From Acanthornis magna (lineage: Eukaryota; Chordata; Aves; Passeriformes; Acanthizidae): a DNA stretch of 64,000 nucleotides. Made by a program: the position numbers and the translations under genes. This document shows positions 1-10,700 of this stretch, one piece after another (position 1 is the first letter of the stretch; the number at the start of each line of letters is the position of its first letter). The notes beneath the pieces are model-generated. The model ran no database searches. It saw nothing but the letters and a program-made list of their open reading frames with translations, and had not been told where the DNA came from. The DNA lies in assembly GCA_036785705.1 (NCBI GenBank), contig JAWUZG010000051.1, positions 17,326,501-17,390,500 on the forward strand, in the 5' to 3' direction.

Positions 1-2256
1 GGGCATCGGAGCCCCTTCTTCAACATGGAACAGCCATCTCCAGTGAGGCTCAGATGCTCCTGGTCCCAATTTTTGTTAGAAATGGAAATAAAACTGGATT
101 CAGTTTCTGTGCTTTCCCTCTGCTTCTTCCCCGACTCCTTCAAAGGCTACCCGAGTGAAATAGCTGAACCCATACGGCCTTGTCTGCTTCAGTGGGAAAC
201 TAGAGCCCTGTGAAACTTTGGACATTGTGCTCATATGGGCAAGGGCTGTGCTCTAAGAATAGTAACCTTCTTCTTCAGTGCAACACCCAAATTCATCTCT
301 ATCTCCCACACATTCACACTCCTTCCTGTCACACTGATTTCATAGGAACTCAAAAAAGTGACACGTAGGTCACACAAAACGCTATTGCTGCCAGATGTAC
401 AGATGCATGCAGGACTTACTAGGAAGATAAACAGGGGATTAAAACCTCCCAGATACGAAGTGGCTCAACAGCTATTTCAGCCCACATGGAAAAGATAGGC
501 TGAATGATACAATGAAAATGATATCTTTTTAGAGCTTAAAGTATAAATATTCAGACTGGACATTAATAGAAATTTGTTTACCAGAGGAGTAGTTTGACAT
601 GACATGGCTCTGAAAGGCACAAAATCTCCATCCTCAACAGTCTCAGAAACTCAGCCCAATAATGTCAAAATGAGCCCCATCTCACACATGTGTCAATACC
701 TCTTTGAGAGTGACATTGGATGAGGTAACCTTTGAAGGTCACTTCTGACAGCTGTCCATGCAAAAAGCAGTGTTTCTTTCAGAGCTGAGTCAAGCCCTGA
801 TTGAAGTTTAATCAGAACATCCTCCATTGTCTGAGCCTTTCCTTCTTCCTTCATGAAACAGCAAAAACCTGTAACAAAGGGTAAGTGGGGGCTCCTTGCA
901 ATGAAGAAGCATTCAAAGTAGACAAATACATGTTCAAGGTTTCTAACAGGAATGTTGGTAAAAATATGCATTGAGTAAACTACCACAGTGGATGAACTTA
1001 GCAATCCGTCAGCAAAAAATGATTCTGTTCTGAAGGTGTGACAATACATACCATCTCTGAGTGCTGTTCTGGAAATTGCCCCTTTCCTGCATCATCTGGT
1101 CACCCTTAATCAAACCACCTTTTCTAGCTCAGGGAGACAGCTGTCTTTGGCCTGAGGAAACCCCTACGGCAAAGGCCATGGCATGATAATGGTTCCATCA
1201 AATTGCCATCCCCTTCCTTCACATCCAGCAGCATGCCATGCCTTGGGCAGACTTTTTGAAGCAGACAACACAATCAGTGAAGTCTGCTGCCAGTAGGTCA
1301 GACTGCAATTTCTCTCCTTTGTGCTAGCAGTAACTTGCTTAGTCAGTACTTTTAGCTTTCAAAGTAGCATGACATAAAGCAGCCAGGCACTGCTTTGGGT
1401 GAGTAAAGGCATTGGAACTTTGCCTCATGGAAGTAGGAAGCTCATCATCTGGTCCAATGGGAAGGCTTTGCATTTCATCTGAGTAAAGAGTCTGATTTTA
1501 AAGGAAATACCTTTTTTACAGTAAGGGCATCAAGGCCCTGATAAAGGTAGATGATGCCTCCCCATGGACTTGAGAAAACTAATGTCTTTGCCTGCACCTA
1601 TTGTCAACTTTGAAAAACATGTCCTCTGGAGATCGCACAGCGGTTCCCAAATTAATGTACAATAAATGTGTAAAACCAAAAACAGTAAGAAGTTATAAGT
1701 CAGGCAACTAAATTCTAAGCTATATCCATAATAATAACCATCATCATCATTATCATAATAAAAAAGTATACACCATAAGGTACAAGAAGCTGCAAAGCAA
1801 AGCAGCTCCAATTCCGAGGACTCTCAGTTAGAGTGGCTTTTCTGAGTCTTCCAGTAAATTGGACACAAGAGTTGAAAACCTAATGGAAGACTTTGAAGAA
1901 TTCTCCCTTGAAGTCAAACACATGTAATTTTTGCACATATAGCACGGATTAGTAAAGCAAAACATTTTCTTAAGTTAAGGAACATTCTTAGAGCAGATCT
2001 ATGATTTCGTGTAGAAAATCCATTTGTATGGGGAGTTTCCCCCCTCTTTGGCAAATAAATGGCAAATATGAAACAGAAAAGAAAAAAAAAGAGTCAAGTA
2101 AGTTGTGATAATAAGAGGATAAGTAACAACGAAGTGGATCTGTCAATGGGACGGATTCCCTCAGCAGGGCTAGTAGGCGTGATGCTCCTTGCAGTCATTC
2201 CCTGTGTTCATTTTATGATGAGACAGAAAGGTTGATGTGATAATGTTTCAGAGGCT
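1..2256 (-). other. TSPAN9: TSPAN9 3' untranslated region and downstream flank
   Basis: This is sequence downstream of the TSPAN9 stop codon. The 3' UTR must begin at 2256 and run toward position 1, but its end cannot be fixed. I found no minus-strand AATAAA here. One variant signal, ATTAAA, lies at 807-812 (plus-strand TTTAAT) and is a possible cleavage signal. The UTR may instead run beyond the window. No repeat family and no other gene was recognised. Confidence 0.6.
807..812 (-). terminator. Candidate variant poly(A) signal ATTAAA
   Basis: The plus strand reads TTTAAT, giving ATTAAA in TSPAN9 sense, about 1.45 kb after the stop codon. It is the commonest variant of the poly(A) signal. 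The sequence after it is not clearly GU-rich, so use is uncertain. Confidence 0.25.
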
Positions 2257-2328
2257 TTAGGCATCATATTTTTTGCCAGTCCTGTGAATCTGCTGGAATA
2301 GAGTCATGGAGAAGGCCATGCCAAGAAT
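2257..2328 (-). CDS. TSPAN9: TSPAN9 last coding exon (residues 217-239 and stop)
   Basis: This exon encodes 23 residues and a TAA stop (plus-strand TTA at 2257-2259). It begins ILGMAFSMTLFQ, the second half of TM4, and ends in the cytoplasmic tail QIHRTGKKYDA. The acceptor AG corresponds to CT at 2329-2330 and follows a short pyrimidine stretch. The reading phase is 0, matching the preceding exon. The C-terminal tail has no cysteine. Confidence 0.95.
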   Translation of the reverse strand: MLGMAFSMTLFQQIHRTGKKYDA

Positions 2329-5300
2329 CTAAAGGAAAACAAACAATATGGGTTTTAGCACAGGAAGACTGCAAAACTGCACTGCTGACCTGTGTTCATG
2401 GCCCAGCTGTAGTTTGAACAGTCATTCTACACTAAGCATATTTCTCAAGCTTCAGCCCTGAGCATTAAACTTGAATGTATGTTGTTCAAGCACACAGTGA
2501 TGTCCAGGGTTGTATCTGTCAGAGCACAGATGGAGGCATAAAACTCTCAGGGTTCTTTGCCATACGTGCAACAAATTTTCAGCATCAATACATACAAGCC
2601 ACTCTTCCCTTTGACCCAACAGCTTGTGCTTGTTTAGCCAGGTAACTGTGACTGAAAATATCAGATTCAGGTATTCTCCCCCAAAAGCACGGCAGTGATG
2701 GAATCATAGAATATTCTGAGTGGGAAGGGACCCACAAGGATCATTGAGTCTAACTCCTGGCCCTGTACCAGACAACCCCAAAAATCACACCAGGTGCCTG
2801 AGAGCATTGTCCAAATGCTTGAACTCTGGCAAGCTTGGTGCCGTGACCACTTCCCTGGAGCAGGAACCCCAAAACCACAACAGCTTATTATGATACTTCT
2901 GCACTTGTTTTTTAAAACACTGACCTACTCAGTTCAGTGGGCATGATTAAATTCGTTTTGGTAATTTCTAGAACTTGCTTCCAAAATTGAAAATCATCCA
3001 GTTCCTGAAAGGCCAGCATAACAAATGGCTTAATATGGGAACTCCGAAGAGGTACCCTGAAGTCAAAACATGGGTAAGCAAAACCCCAGTGTGGCATGTC
3101 TTCTTTGCAGGACTGACTACTGACCTGCTTTCTTTCTGAGCACAAGGCCTTACATGAACTCATAAAACAAATCTGACCTTTTTGAAATAATATTCCAACT
3201 CAGAGCAGCTAAGCACCACTTTTCACACAGCAGAGTCAAGAATGCTGACAGCAAATCATAGCCATGTTGAAAAACATCATACCAGTATTACCTGCATTAT
3301 GAGGATGCACATCCCAATCGAACCAAGGACATGCTTATTGTCATCAAACCAGCTCATAACCTTCTCATAGCATCCCTGAAATGATGAAAGACGAAAATTG
3401 AAAACACAGGGTCACATTTTCTTTTATGTGCATTCCCTCTGTATTGTTCCTTCCCACTCCTACCTAAGACTTGACCTGGGCAAAGTGAGCCTTACCGTTC
3501 TCCACACTGATTCAGTAGAGTTCCGACCACAGTCTTGGGAGTTTTCCATACAACATCGGTCTGGAACAATATTTTCTCCCAGCACTGGGTACCAATCCGT
3601 ATAGTCATTCACACCACAGCATTTCATCTGTGCAGAAGTAAAGGATTAATAAATTAACCAGCCCAATTTGCGAATCATGCACAACCACAACCTTTTACAT
3701 CCACTAAACTACTCTGTATTTTCAAAAAGGCCACCACAACACTTTTGTAGTTTTAAGGTGCTCTGTGGTTGCTGATCACTTAAAGCAGATACTTAAAAAC
3801 ACAAAGAAAAAACAAAACCAAATAAATGGCTCCACACCCAAGGTATGTTAGTCTTCTTGTCACAGAGACATGAGCCCAAACACCAAAGGTAATCTGCCCA
3901 CAACTACTAAAAGCAAAAACCTGCCAAAGCTGCAGTTCCACCTATGAAGATTTTGCTGCCTCTCTGTTCTTTCATATCATCTCTATGCCTGTAGTAGCCA
4001 CAGATAATCCCAGAGAGGTGAGCATTTTTCACCTTACCGAGTACACTTTGATCCTGGGTTTCACAGTACTCCTGAGTTTCACAGTACTCCCTGGATGTTC
4101 AAAAGTGCAAAATCAGAACCCAAAACCTTCATTAGCCATTTTTAAGACTAGGCATGGATGGCATACTTAATAGACTGCAGCAGCCTTGATGACCAAATTG
4201 TTACTTTTTTACTATTGAGAAAATGTTACCTCTGCTTGAATGATATTCCATGCATTTTTCAGTCCAATATTATTTTCTGAATTGTATAGCTTCATACCTT
4301 CCTTCAAATCCTTCTTTGCACTTTCACTGACCTGCACCATTTAAAAGATAGAGGAAGTCAATGCACTGCTGTTTAGAGGAAAGGACCAAATGGTACAGAC
4401 CCACATACAGAACATCTGTCTCTTACCTTCTCTCACCACAAACTGAATGTGTGTAGAAAAGTTTCAAGACTCTCACAAGTCAGTGGGACCTTTAAGTACC
4501 TGCCAAGGCCTAGTCTCTCCCTCAGATTGCAAAATAGTGGATTAACTCTCTTGAGATGGGAGACCTCTGCTAAAAGTCCATCATAGAGTCATCATCTGAT
4601 TCAAAATAACTGAACATGAACAGCATCAATCTGCTGACCTTGCTGTAACCTTGCCAGAGATAGCTGTTGGCAATACCCCACTGCAGCCTCTCCTGCCTGC
4701 AACCTGTGGCCTGCTTTAATTTGCTAATATCACAAAAACAGAGTCCTGTCTTCCCAACTTTAGTGGAGTTATTGTTGCATGGGTTCAGGCAGGCTATAGT
4801 GAATAGCCAATACAAAATCAATTGAAAAAAGACATTATTTTTGTTCTCCTTGGGGCAACAAGCTTGTAGAATTTACAATTTTCAAATGTGCTTTTCTTTA
4901 GAAGATAAAGTTGGAATGCTTAACAGGAGAGTTGACATGTCCAATTTCTTGTATAAATTTCAGTCTGAGCCTAGAGTCCTGGATGCAGGTAGGAATGTAC
5001 ATTTCCTCTGACAATAATGAGCTGGTAGCAGAGAAAAAACTATGGTCCTGGCATAAAGGCCAACTATATCATAAGATCTGTTTCATCCCTCTTTTACATC
5101 CCAGTCAAAATCAGGAGTTCACATCAGCTCCCTGAAAGTAGCAGGCATCATAATGACAACGTGAGAAGAGATAAAGGTCTGGTAGGAGCTGCCTTAAAAT
5201 AAGTCTGGACATACTCATACTGTAAGGTTCTGCCCTGTGTTTAGCAGAGCTCTCCAGTTCCCCAGACACTTTCCCAACCTTATATACCTGATGGGCTAGC

Positions 5301-7732
5301 CAGCTGTGCCTACTTCACTTACTCTCTATGAGATAGCAGATTCCTACAGATGGGCTTTATGAGAAAATGCCTCTTGATCCATTTTACACTCTTGCCAAAC
5401 CCTCTGGGACTGCCCAGTCAAGCAAGACCACTGGTGGCATTTGGAATAACCTGTGAATATCCCATGCCTCTCTCCTCCAGTCCTGTTCCAAGGGTTGGCC
5501 CTAAGAAGCTAACCAAGTTTTAAGCGGGAACTCCCACAACCCAGGACTACAAGATGATCAGCTTCTTGCAGACATCAAACATGTTGAAGGCTATCTAAGA
5601 TCCAGGACAAGACTAAAAGGAAGGCTCTGGACCATGGTTTTATTTCAGGGATTTCTCTTTTCTGCTTGCTGTCCTCATCATTCCCTCCTCCCCCCTTCAG
5701 ATGCAGCTTACAGGAGACAGCCAAAATCTCAAGGTTAAACCTTCACCAAAGTGAAGATCAAGGAGAACCCACATACCTTCATCAAACAAAAAACAAAACC
5801 TGGTTTACATGCTAACAAAGATAATTATTCTGTAAGGCGTATTTGCTTACCTTGTCCATATAAACAAAGAATAAAATGACTAATATCAGCTCTGCCAGGA
5901 GAATTATCAGCAAAACGATGAAAAACTAGAACAAAGAAAAAACAGACAGTGTATACACTTGCCAACTAGAGAGCAAAGCCAGGGCTTCTAGAAACTGTGG
6001 AGATGATAGGCTTACTAGCAGTTTGCAGGTTTCAGCCATGCTTTTGTCTTGCTCCTTTTGACTGCTGTCACAGCACACAGCCCTGGGAGTCTATTTCCTT
6101 CACACAGACTGCAGGACAGATGCTAAATCCCTTACCACAAAGATCAATGTGACATGTCTCAGAAATTATTCCCTAGCAGATGGGCTTTTTAACCACATGT
6201 GACTGTGGAACAGTCATTATATTACTCAGCACTTCTCCTCCCAACACTGTATCTGAAATCTCTCTCTCAGCAGGGGCATCACAAGTGTGAGTTCTAGTAG
6301 TTTCTCACTATTTTTCATGCCCACTAGGCATTTTTTTCAAGCCTTTTATGTCCTAGTGGGCTCCAGATAAGGATGGCACCTACCCTCCAGACACTGGGGA
6401 AGTAGCAGTATGCAGCACAGCTAGCTCTCCAACTGGAAACTCATGACAGTCATGATAGTATAAAATGACTTTTGCAGAACCTTGTAAGAATATAAACACT
6501 CTTAAAAAAAAAAAAAAAAAAAAAAAAAAGCTGGTGCTGCAGTTAGTGTGGTTGAATGACATGGACCTCAGTACTAATCTCTGTTTCCTTTCCTAGCTGA
6601 AAACACAAAAACCAAGCAATCAGACAGCAAAAAACAGGTGCACATTTTCCCTCCAGTTTAATTCTCAGAGGTGGTCTAAGGAATTCTGCCCAGCTGTTCC
6701 CCAGCATCATAAAATGGAGACTTTTGCACATGGAAAACATGCTCCTTAATGTCACAGCATCTGTATTTGTAAGCTGTGACTGAACTGGAACCTGCCTGCT
6801 TTGAAAGCCCTCCTCTTACCCTCTGCCACAATACCTCTCCTTATAGGGGGGTTCTCCTCTCCCCATAATTTTTTTTTGGAGGGGGGTATTTATATGGGGG
6901 GTTATTATATATTCCCCCATATAACCTCCCATCATTAGTCAGGGAGGCTAATGATGAAACTTCCTGGGTTTATGCAAGAAGAGTGACCCACACTGTGTTT
7001 CCTGAGAGGGGTTCCCAACCTCTGTGCTTCAGTGCTGGACAAAGACTGTCAAGGGTCAGATGATTTATTTTTTTATTGATAAGGCCTGGCAGAGACCTTG
7101 ACTTATTAACTTTGGCTCAGATGGTTTCCACCATCCTCTGACAAAGGCCTTAGATAAGGGCAATGTAGAAAACAGCTGTGAGAGGCTTTGAGCAGCTCTA
7201 TGCTTAAGATTTTTTCAGTCAATCCTTCCAACAGACATTTTCAGAAGGGCTGTCCAGGTTGATGCTACAGTTCATGCTTAACCATTCAGAGGTAACTGAT
7301 AACAATTTGCTTTGTTACTTAATACATCAGGGTGCATAGTAACAAGGATACATTTATTAATACACCATTTATTTCGCTGTGACCAAAGCTGTGGGATGTC
7401 ATACTGCAAGCATACAGAAGACTGAAAGCCAAGGGCGATGTCACAGTGAGCCACAAGACCATTTTGCACTGGTCATTCAAACAAAATAGTAACAAAGCAA
7501 CAGCCACTGGTCTTAGTGAAAAGGAGTATTGATGTCTTACGCTCAACAGGAGGCACTTGTTTTCCTTGATAGCACCTAGGCAGCCCAGGAAGCCGGTCAC
7601 CATGATCACTGTGCCAATGGCAATGACTAAGTTGGCAGCCGAAAGCGATGGAAAGCTGGGAGAAAATGTGGCGAAGTTCCCTTGTGACACTGACAGCCAG
7701 ATGCCCACGCCTAGCAGACCACAGCCACATAA
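2257..7732 (-). CDS. TSPAN9: Tetraspanin-9, coding exons 2-7 (first coding exon not in window)
   Basis: Six minus-strand exons join in frame to give 218 residues that match vertebrate tetraspanin-9 almost throughout; the human protein, as recalled, has 239. TSPAN9 is a four-pass plasma-membrane protein that organises tetraspanin-enriched microdomains and is known from platelets, where it lies with receptors and integrins. Using human numbering, the window shows the end of TM1 and the small extracellular loop (from residue 22), TM2 (about 56-76), the intracellular IKENK turn, TM3 (86-107), the large extracellular loop, TM4 (about 204-224) and a short tail ending in GKKYDA. The large loop carries the CCG motif (C147, C148), a second CC pair (C169, C170), C177 and C190, so all six loop cysteines are present, and one N-glycosylation sequon at N180. 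All introns are GT-AG and phase 0. No frameshift or stop interrupts it, so the gene looks intact. The paralogue TSPAN4 fits much less well. The 21-residue first coding exon was not found and probably lies beyond 64000. Confidence 0.96.
2329..3291 (-). other. TSPAN9: TSPAN9 intron between coding exons 6 and 7
   Basis: A 963-bp phase-0 intron with GT-AG ends. It contains one CR1 fragment (about 2701-2875). Nothing else was recognised. Confidence 0.9.
2701..2875 (-). mobile_element. CR1 LINE fragment, 3' end
   Basis: The plus strand reads AATCATAGAAT followed by a GGGAAGGGACCC block and then the TCTAACTCCTGGCC stretch typical of the reverse complement of a CR1 3' end. The element is therefore on the minus strand, the same as TSPAN9, and is 5'-truncated to about 175 bp. 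It sits inside a TSPAN9 intron and carries no reading frame of interest. Confidence 0.85.
3292..3375 (-). CDS. TSPAN9: TSPAN9 coding exon 6 (residues 189-216)
   Basis: The exon encodes 28 residues, starting GCYEKVMSWFDDNKHVLG and ending in CILIMQ. It supplies the last large-loop cysteine (C190), the membrane-proximal helix of the loop and the first half of TM4. The donor is CAG followed by GTAATA and the acceptor is TTTCAG. It is 84 bp long with phase 0 at both ends. Confidence 0.95.
3376..3495 (-). other. TSPAN9: TSPAN9 intron between coding exons 5 and 6
   Basis: A short phase-0 intron of 120 bp with GT-AG ends. It contains no repeat. Confidence 0.92.
3496..3627 (-). CDS. TSPAN9: TSPAN9 coding exon 5 (residues 145-188, large extracellular loop)
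   Basis: The exon encodes 44 residues forming the variable head of the large extracellular loop. It opens with MKCCG, the defining tetraspanin CCG motif, and goes on through DYTDWYPVLGEN, PDRCC and an NST N-glycosylation sequon (N180). Five of the six loop cysteines lie here. Small differences from the human sequence as recalled cluster near the sequon. The donor is ACG followed by GTAAGG and the acceptor is GCACAG. Confidence 0.95.
3628..4229 (-). other. TSPAN9: TSPAN9 intron between coding exons 4 and 5
   Basis: A 602-bp phase-0 intron. It holds one short local duplication: GTTTCACAGTACTCC at 4058-4072 and again at 4076-4090 (18-bp period). Nothing else was recognised. Confidence 0.9.
4058..4090. 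repeat. Two-copy 18-bp tandem duplication
   Basis: The 15-mer GTTTCACAGTACTCC occurs twice with 3 bp between copies. It looks like a simple local duplication. Confidence 0.8.
4230..4331 (-). CDS. TSPAN9: TSPAN9 coding exon 4 (residues 111-144)
   Basis: The exon encodes 34 residues, beginning VSESAKKDLKEG and ending NAWNIIQAE. These are the first helices of the large extracellular loop, which pack at the dimer face in tetraspanin structures. The donor is GAG followed by GTAACA and the acceptor is GTGCAG. It is 102 bp long, phase 0 at both ends. Confidence 0.94.
4332..5850 (-). other. TSPAN9: TSPAN9 intron between coding exons 3 and 4
   Basis: A 1519-bp phase-0 intron. I see no repeat family, RNA gene or further exon in it. 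The short frames within it have no family resemblance. Confidence 0.88.
5851..5925 (-). CDS. TSPAN9: TSPAN9 coding exon 3 (residues 86-110, TM3)
   Basis: This 75-bp exon encodes 25 residues, almost all hydrophobic, starting FFIVLLIILLAELI and ending FFVYMDK. This is the third transmembrane helix, with the conserved glutamate typical of tetraspanin TM3. The donor is AAG followed by GTAAGC and the acceptor ends CTAG. Confidence 0.94.
6504..6529. repeat. Poly(A) tract, 26 bp
   Basis: An uninterrupted run of 26 A on the plus strand. No AATAAA stands in front of it and no retroposed body was recognised upstream. It may be a mononucleotide microsatellite. Confidence 0.9.
6891..6956. repeat. Two adjacent perfect inverted repeats
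   Basis: TATATGGGGG (6891-6900) pairs exactly with CCCCCATATA (6914-6923) over a 13-nt loop. Directly after it, CATCATTAG (6930-6938) pairs exactly with CTAATGATG (6948-6956) over a 9-nt loop. Both lie in an intron of TSPAN9, in a region with further G and C runs (6846-6900). Confidence 0.8.
7541..7732 (-). CDS. TSPAN9: TSPAN9 coding exon 2 (residues 22-85)
   Basis: The exon encodes 64 residues, from LCGCGLLGVGIWL (end of TM1) through the small extracellular loop (SQGNFATFSPSFPSLSAAN), TM2, and the GCLGAIKENKCLLLS turn into TM3. C23, C25, C72 and C81 are membrane-proximal cysteines of the kind that are palmitoylated in tetraspanins; that modification is inferred from the family. The acceptor is TTCGCAG and the donor is AGC followed by GTAAGA. 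The open frame runs past both splice sites, but family alignment fixes the exon edges. Confidence 0.96.
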
Positions 7733-10700
7733 CTGCGAAGAGACAAGCAAAAGAAAGGTTTCACCATTAAAATAAGTGTCACTGTCTCCTTTCCCCACAA
7801 CTCTGAAAAGAAAGAATTTCACAAGCAAATTCTCAGGTAGGTGTTCTGCAGTAATGCCCTCACTGGCTTGGTGCTGACACAAAGTGAAACGAAATGTTCT
7901 TACTTAAGACTTGGTCATGTCACATGCACTTATAATTCCATTTAAAAGCCACTGGATGGCAGAATTCTCTTCTGAGAGACTTAGCACATGAAACCAGGGC
8001 TACCCATTGATCTCCCAACAGCAACCCAATGCAATTTTTCTCCATGAAAATTAAAAATAAAAAAAAAATTGAAAGAATGCTCCATTGCACTTATTTCTGC
8101 TGTCATCTGCAATACCTCAGAGTATTCAGCCCTGTATTGCCTCATCAGAGGGGAGGCAAGGAAGTCCTGAAAACATTTACAATCAAAAGCATCATTTCAG
8201 TAAATATTTGCCATAAAATGCCCAGTCACAGTAGCCAGCTTGGGTTTTAGTATGAGTTATCATAGCTTTAGTGTTGATTGCCAGAGCTCACAAAATGTCA
8301 CCACAATCAGATATCTAGGTACAATACCTACAGGAAGCTCAGCTTCTGCTACTCTCTGTCAGTGACAGAACCTGAAGAAAATGCAAAGCTGCTGATTTAA
8401 CATAAAATTAACTTCACTTGCTTCTCACTCTTAACAGTATCATGTCTGGTTAAGGAAGTAAGGTTTTCCATCCTAAGTCATAGGGCAGGTCTTCAGAACA
8501 AGGGCCAAGGGTTGCACTACAGGGGGCCTTACGCTGTCCATGCTTTAGTGCTCGCTCCAAATGGCTGTTACACAACTTTCCACCTGATCTGTCATCACTG
8601 TGCAGTGAAATGTGGAGTAGGAGTTAGCAGTACGTTCTTTAAAGCCGTGAGCTACTCCGCAGTACTATTAGTTTCTCACCAAATCCTTGCCAAGGTCAGA
8701 GGTGAAATTCACATCATCTTCACTGACAGGGGGATCAAAGTATAACCCCCTGCTCCCAACTCAGTATTTTCTCTCCAATTTACTTGGACCACTGTACAGG
8801 AGAAACAAAATAGCACCTAATCATTACTCACAGTAATACCCCAAAGCTGCTGATGCTCACCTGTCAGCAATGAGAAACAAGAGGAACAAAAATTCTTGCC
8901 TCCAGCAGGCTCCCCACACCCAGCCCACCCCATCGTACTTGCACACTTTCACTCAAACAGAAAAACCAAAAATCAGAGAACAGCAACTCCACTAAATCAG
9001 GGTTCAACTCTGCCTTGTGATGAGCACTAATTTGGCATGATGAAGAGCTACAGACCTAACCTTTCAGGCAAATATCCCCACTGCTGTCTAAGGTGATTTT
9101 TCCAGCAGGGCTGATCGTTCAGGGTACAATTGATTTCTTTCAGTTTTGCTGCTTCACAGAACATGAAAGAAAAACTAGAATACTATTTTCTTGCAATCGT
9201 GTCACCTTATCTATGAGATAGGCTTATAATGTTTATAATCATATGCATAGCTATTTTCTTTTAATTCCCCTGTGACCCTTCTGTCCCCTCTGAACCCCCT
9301 TCCTAGTTTGTTTGAAAACTTTGAAACTGCTTTACATCTAGGGAGATTCATCAGTTCAGTGAAGAATTGGGACTGGGAGTAGGCCTTATGCAAGATGCTC
9401 ACAGGCATTCCCAAGGGAAGCAGAGAAACACTTGCATTGGGTTAACACAGAAAATTCTCAGGATTCTTTTAAGGAGATGGGGAAGCACCTCTGCTTCTGA
9501 AACTCAACACAGAATAACTCCACAGAGTTGGGGAGCTTTGCATCACTGGGTATGGATAAATATCACAACATCTGTGTCCTGTAACAGAGCTGGATGCAGC
9601 TGCAACGTGAGTATGTGTAGCAGGAAAAAGTCAAACACCTACTATCCCTATGAAAAGACTGGTACAAAAAATACACACACTCATGAGGCAGTAGAGGGCT
9701 AAAGGACTTTCATTTCTTCCCTCAAATCTGTCCTCTCCACTTGATAATCTTGAATTGATTTCTAATTGCTTTCACGGTATGTCCATCAGCAAGGTCAACA
9801 TGAACTTGGAGTAGTAAAGAGCTGTGGGAGGATGCAAAACAGAAGCCTCCTCATCATATTCTGCTGCAGGACCCAGTGGGCATGGCCACAGGTTTAAACT
9901 GTCTGCAGCTCATGGAATCAGCCACCCTATTTCTTCTGCTTTAAATTTCATCTCCTCTGTCCTTGAATTACTGCAGTTTTGGTGCCTCAATCCTACTCAG
10001 GAATCCACCCTGTGGCTCAGCTGTTTCCACTGTTAGATGAGAACTGCAGGCAGTTGCTGGGGCTGAGAGCTTAATGGTTCAGGAGGTCAGGAACAGCTCT
10101 CACCACACAACATTCATTTAATGTATTAAATGGCATTTCTAAGCTGCCAGGCCTGCCACTGCCATTAGCTGATCACACTTTAATCAATGACTTCATGACA
10201 CTCCATGGATGAGACTCTAAATGTTTCCAAATAAGTTTCTACCAAAGATCAAAATTGTTCAGTGTAACTTTCCATCAGATCCTGAATTCACACCTTAAAG
10301 GTCATTCACAAATACGTTCCTTGGACTTTCACACTCTATTAAATTCAGAAATCACAGCCCTAGCTCAAGTGTTTTGAAAGGGTCCAATGATTTCTGGAAT
10401 CATTAGGCCAAAAGCAAGAGATCATTGCAGATAAACGAGGTGGTGATACGAGCAAGATCAGGGCAAAAGGCTTACAGAGGAAGGATAAGTGAAGGACAAA
10501 AAGGAGCACAAAATTAATACAAAGCTCAGTCCATAAAGAAACACACCTCAGAATCCAACACCAATTATGAGATTGTACCAAAAGAGATACAAGAAAGAAG
10601 CTCTTACCAGCACCTCTGTACCATTTGAAAAAATCCTGCAGCACAATCCTTGACAGGGATTTGGTCTAGAAGAGAAAGGTGGCTAGGAAATTACCCCAGA

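Larger units (their letters stand above)
5926..7540 (-). other. TSPAN9: TSPAN9 intron between coding exons 2 and 3
   Basis: A 1615-bp phase-0 intron. It contains a 26-bp A run (6504-6529) and a G/C-tract region with two adjacent perfect inverted repeats (6891-6956). No mobile element was recognised. Confidence 0.88.

Noticed and set aside
1640..1670. AATAAA on the plus strand near the TSPAN9 3' region
   Set aside because: It is in the wrong orientation for TSPAN9, and no plus-strand gene ends here.
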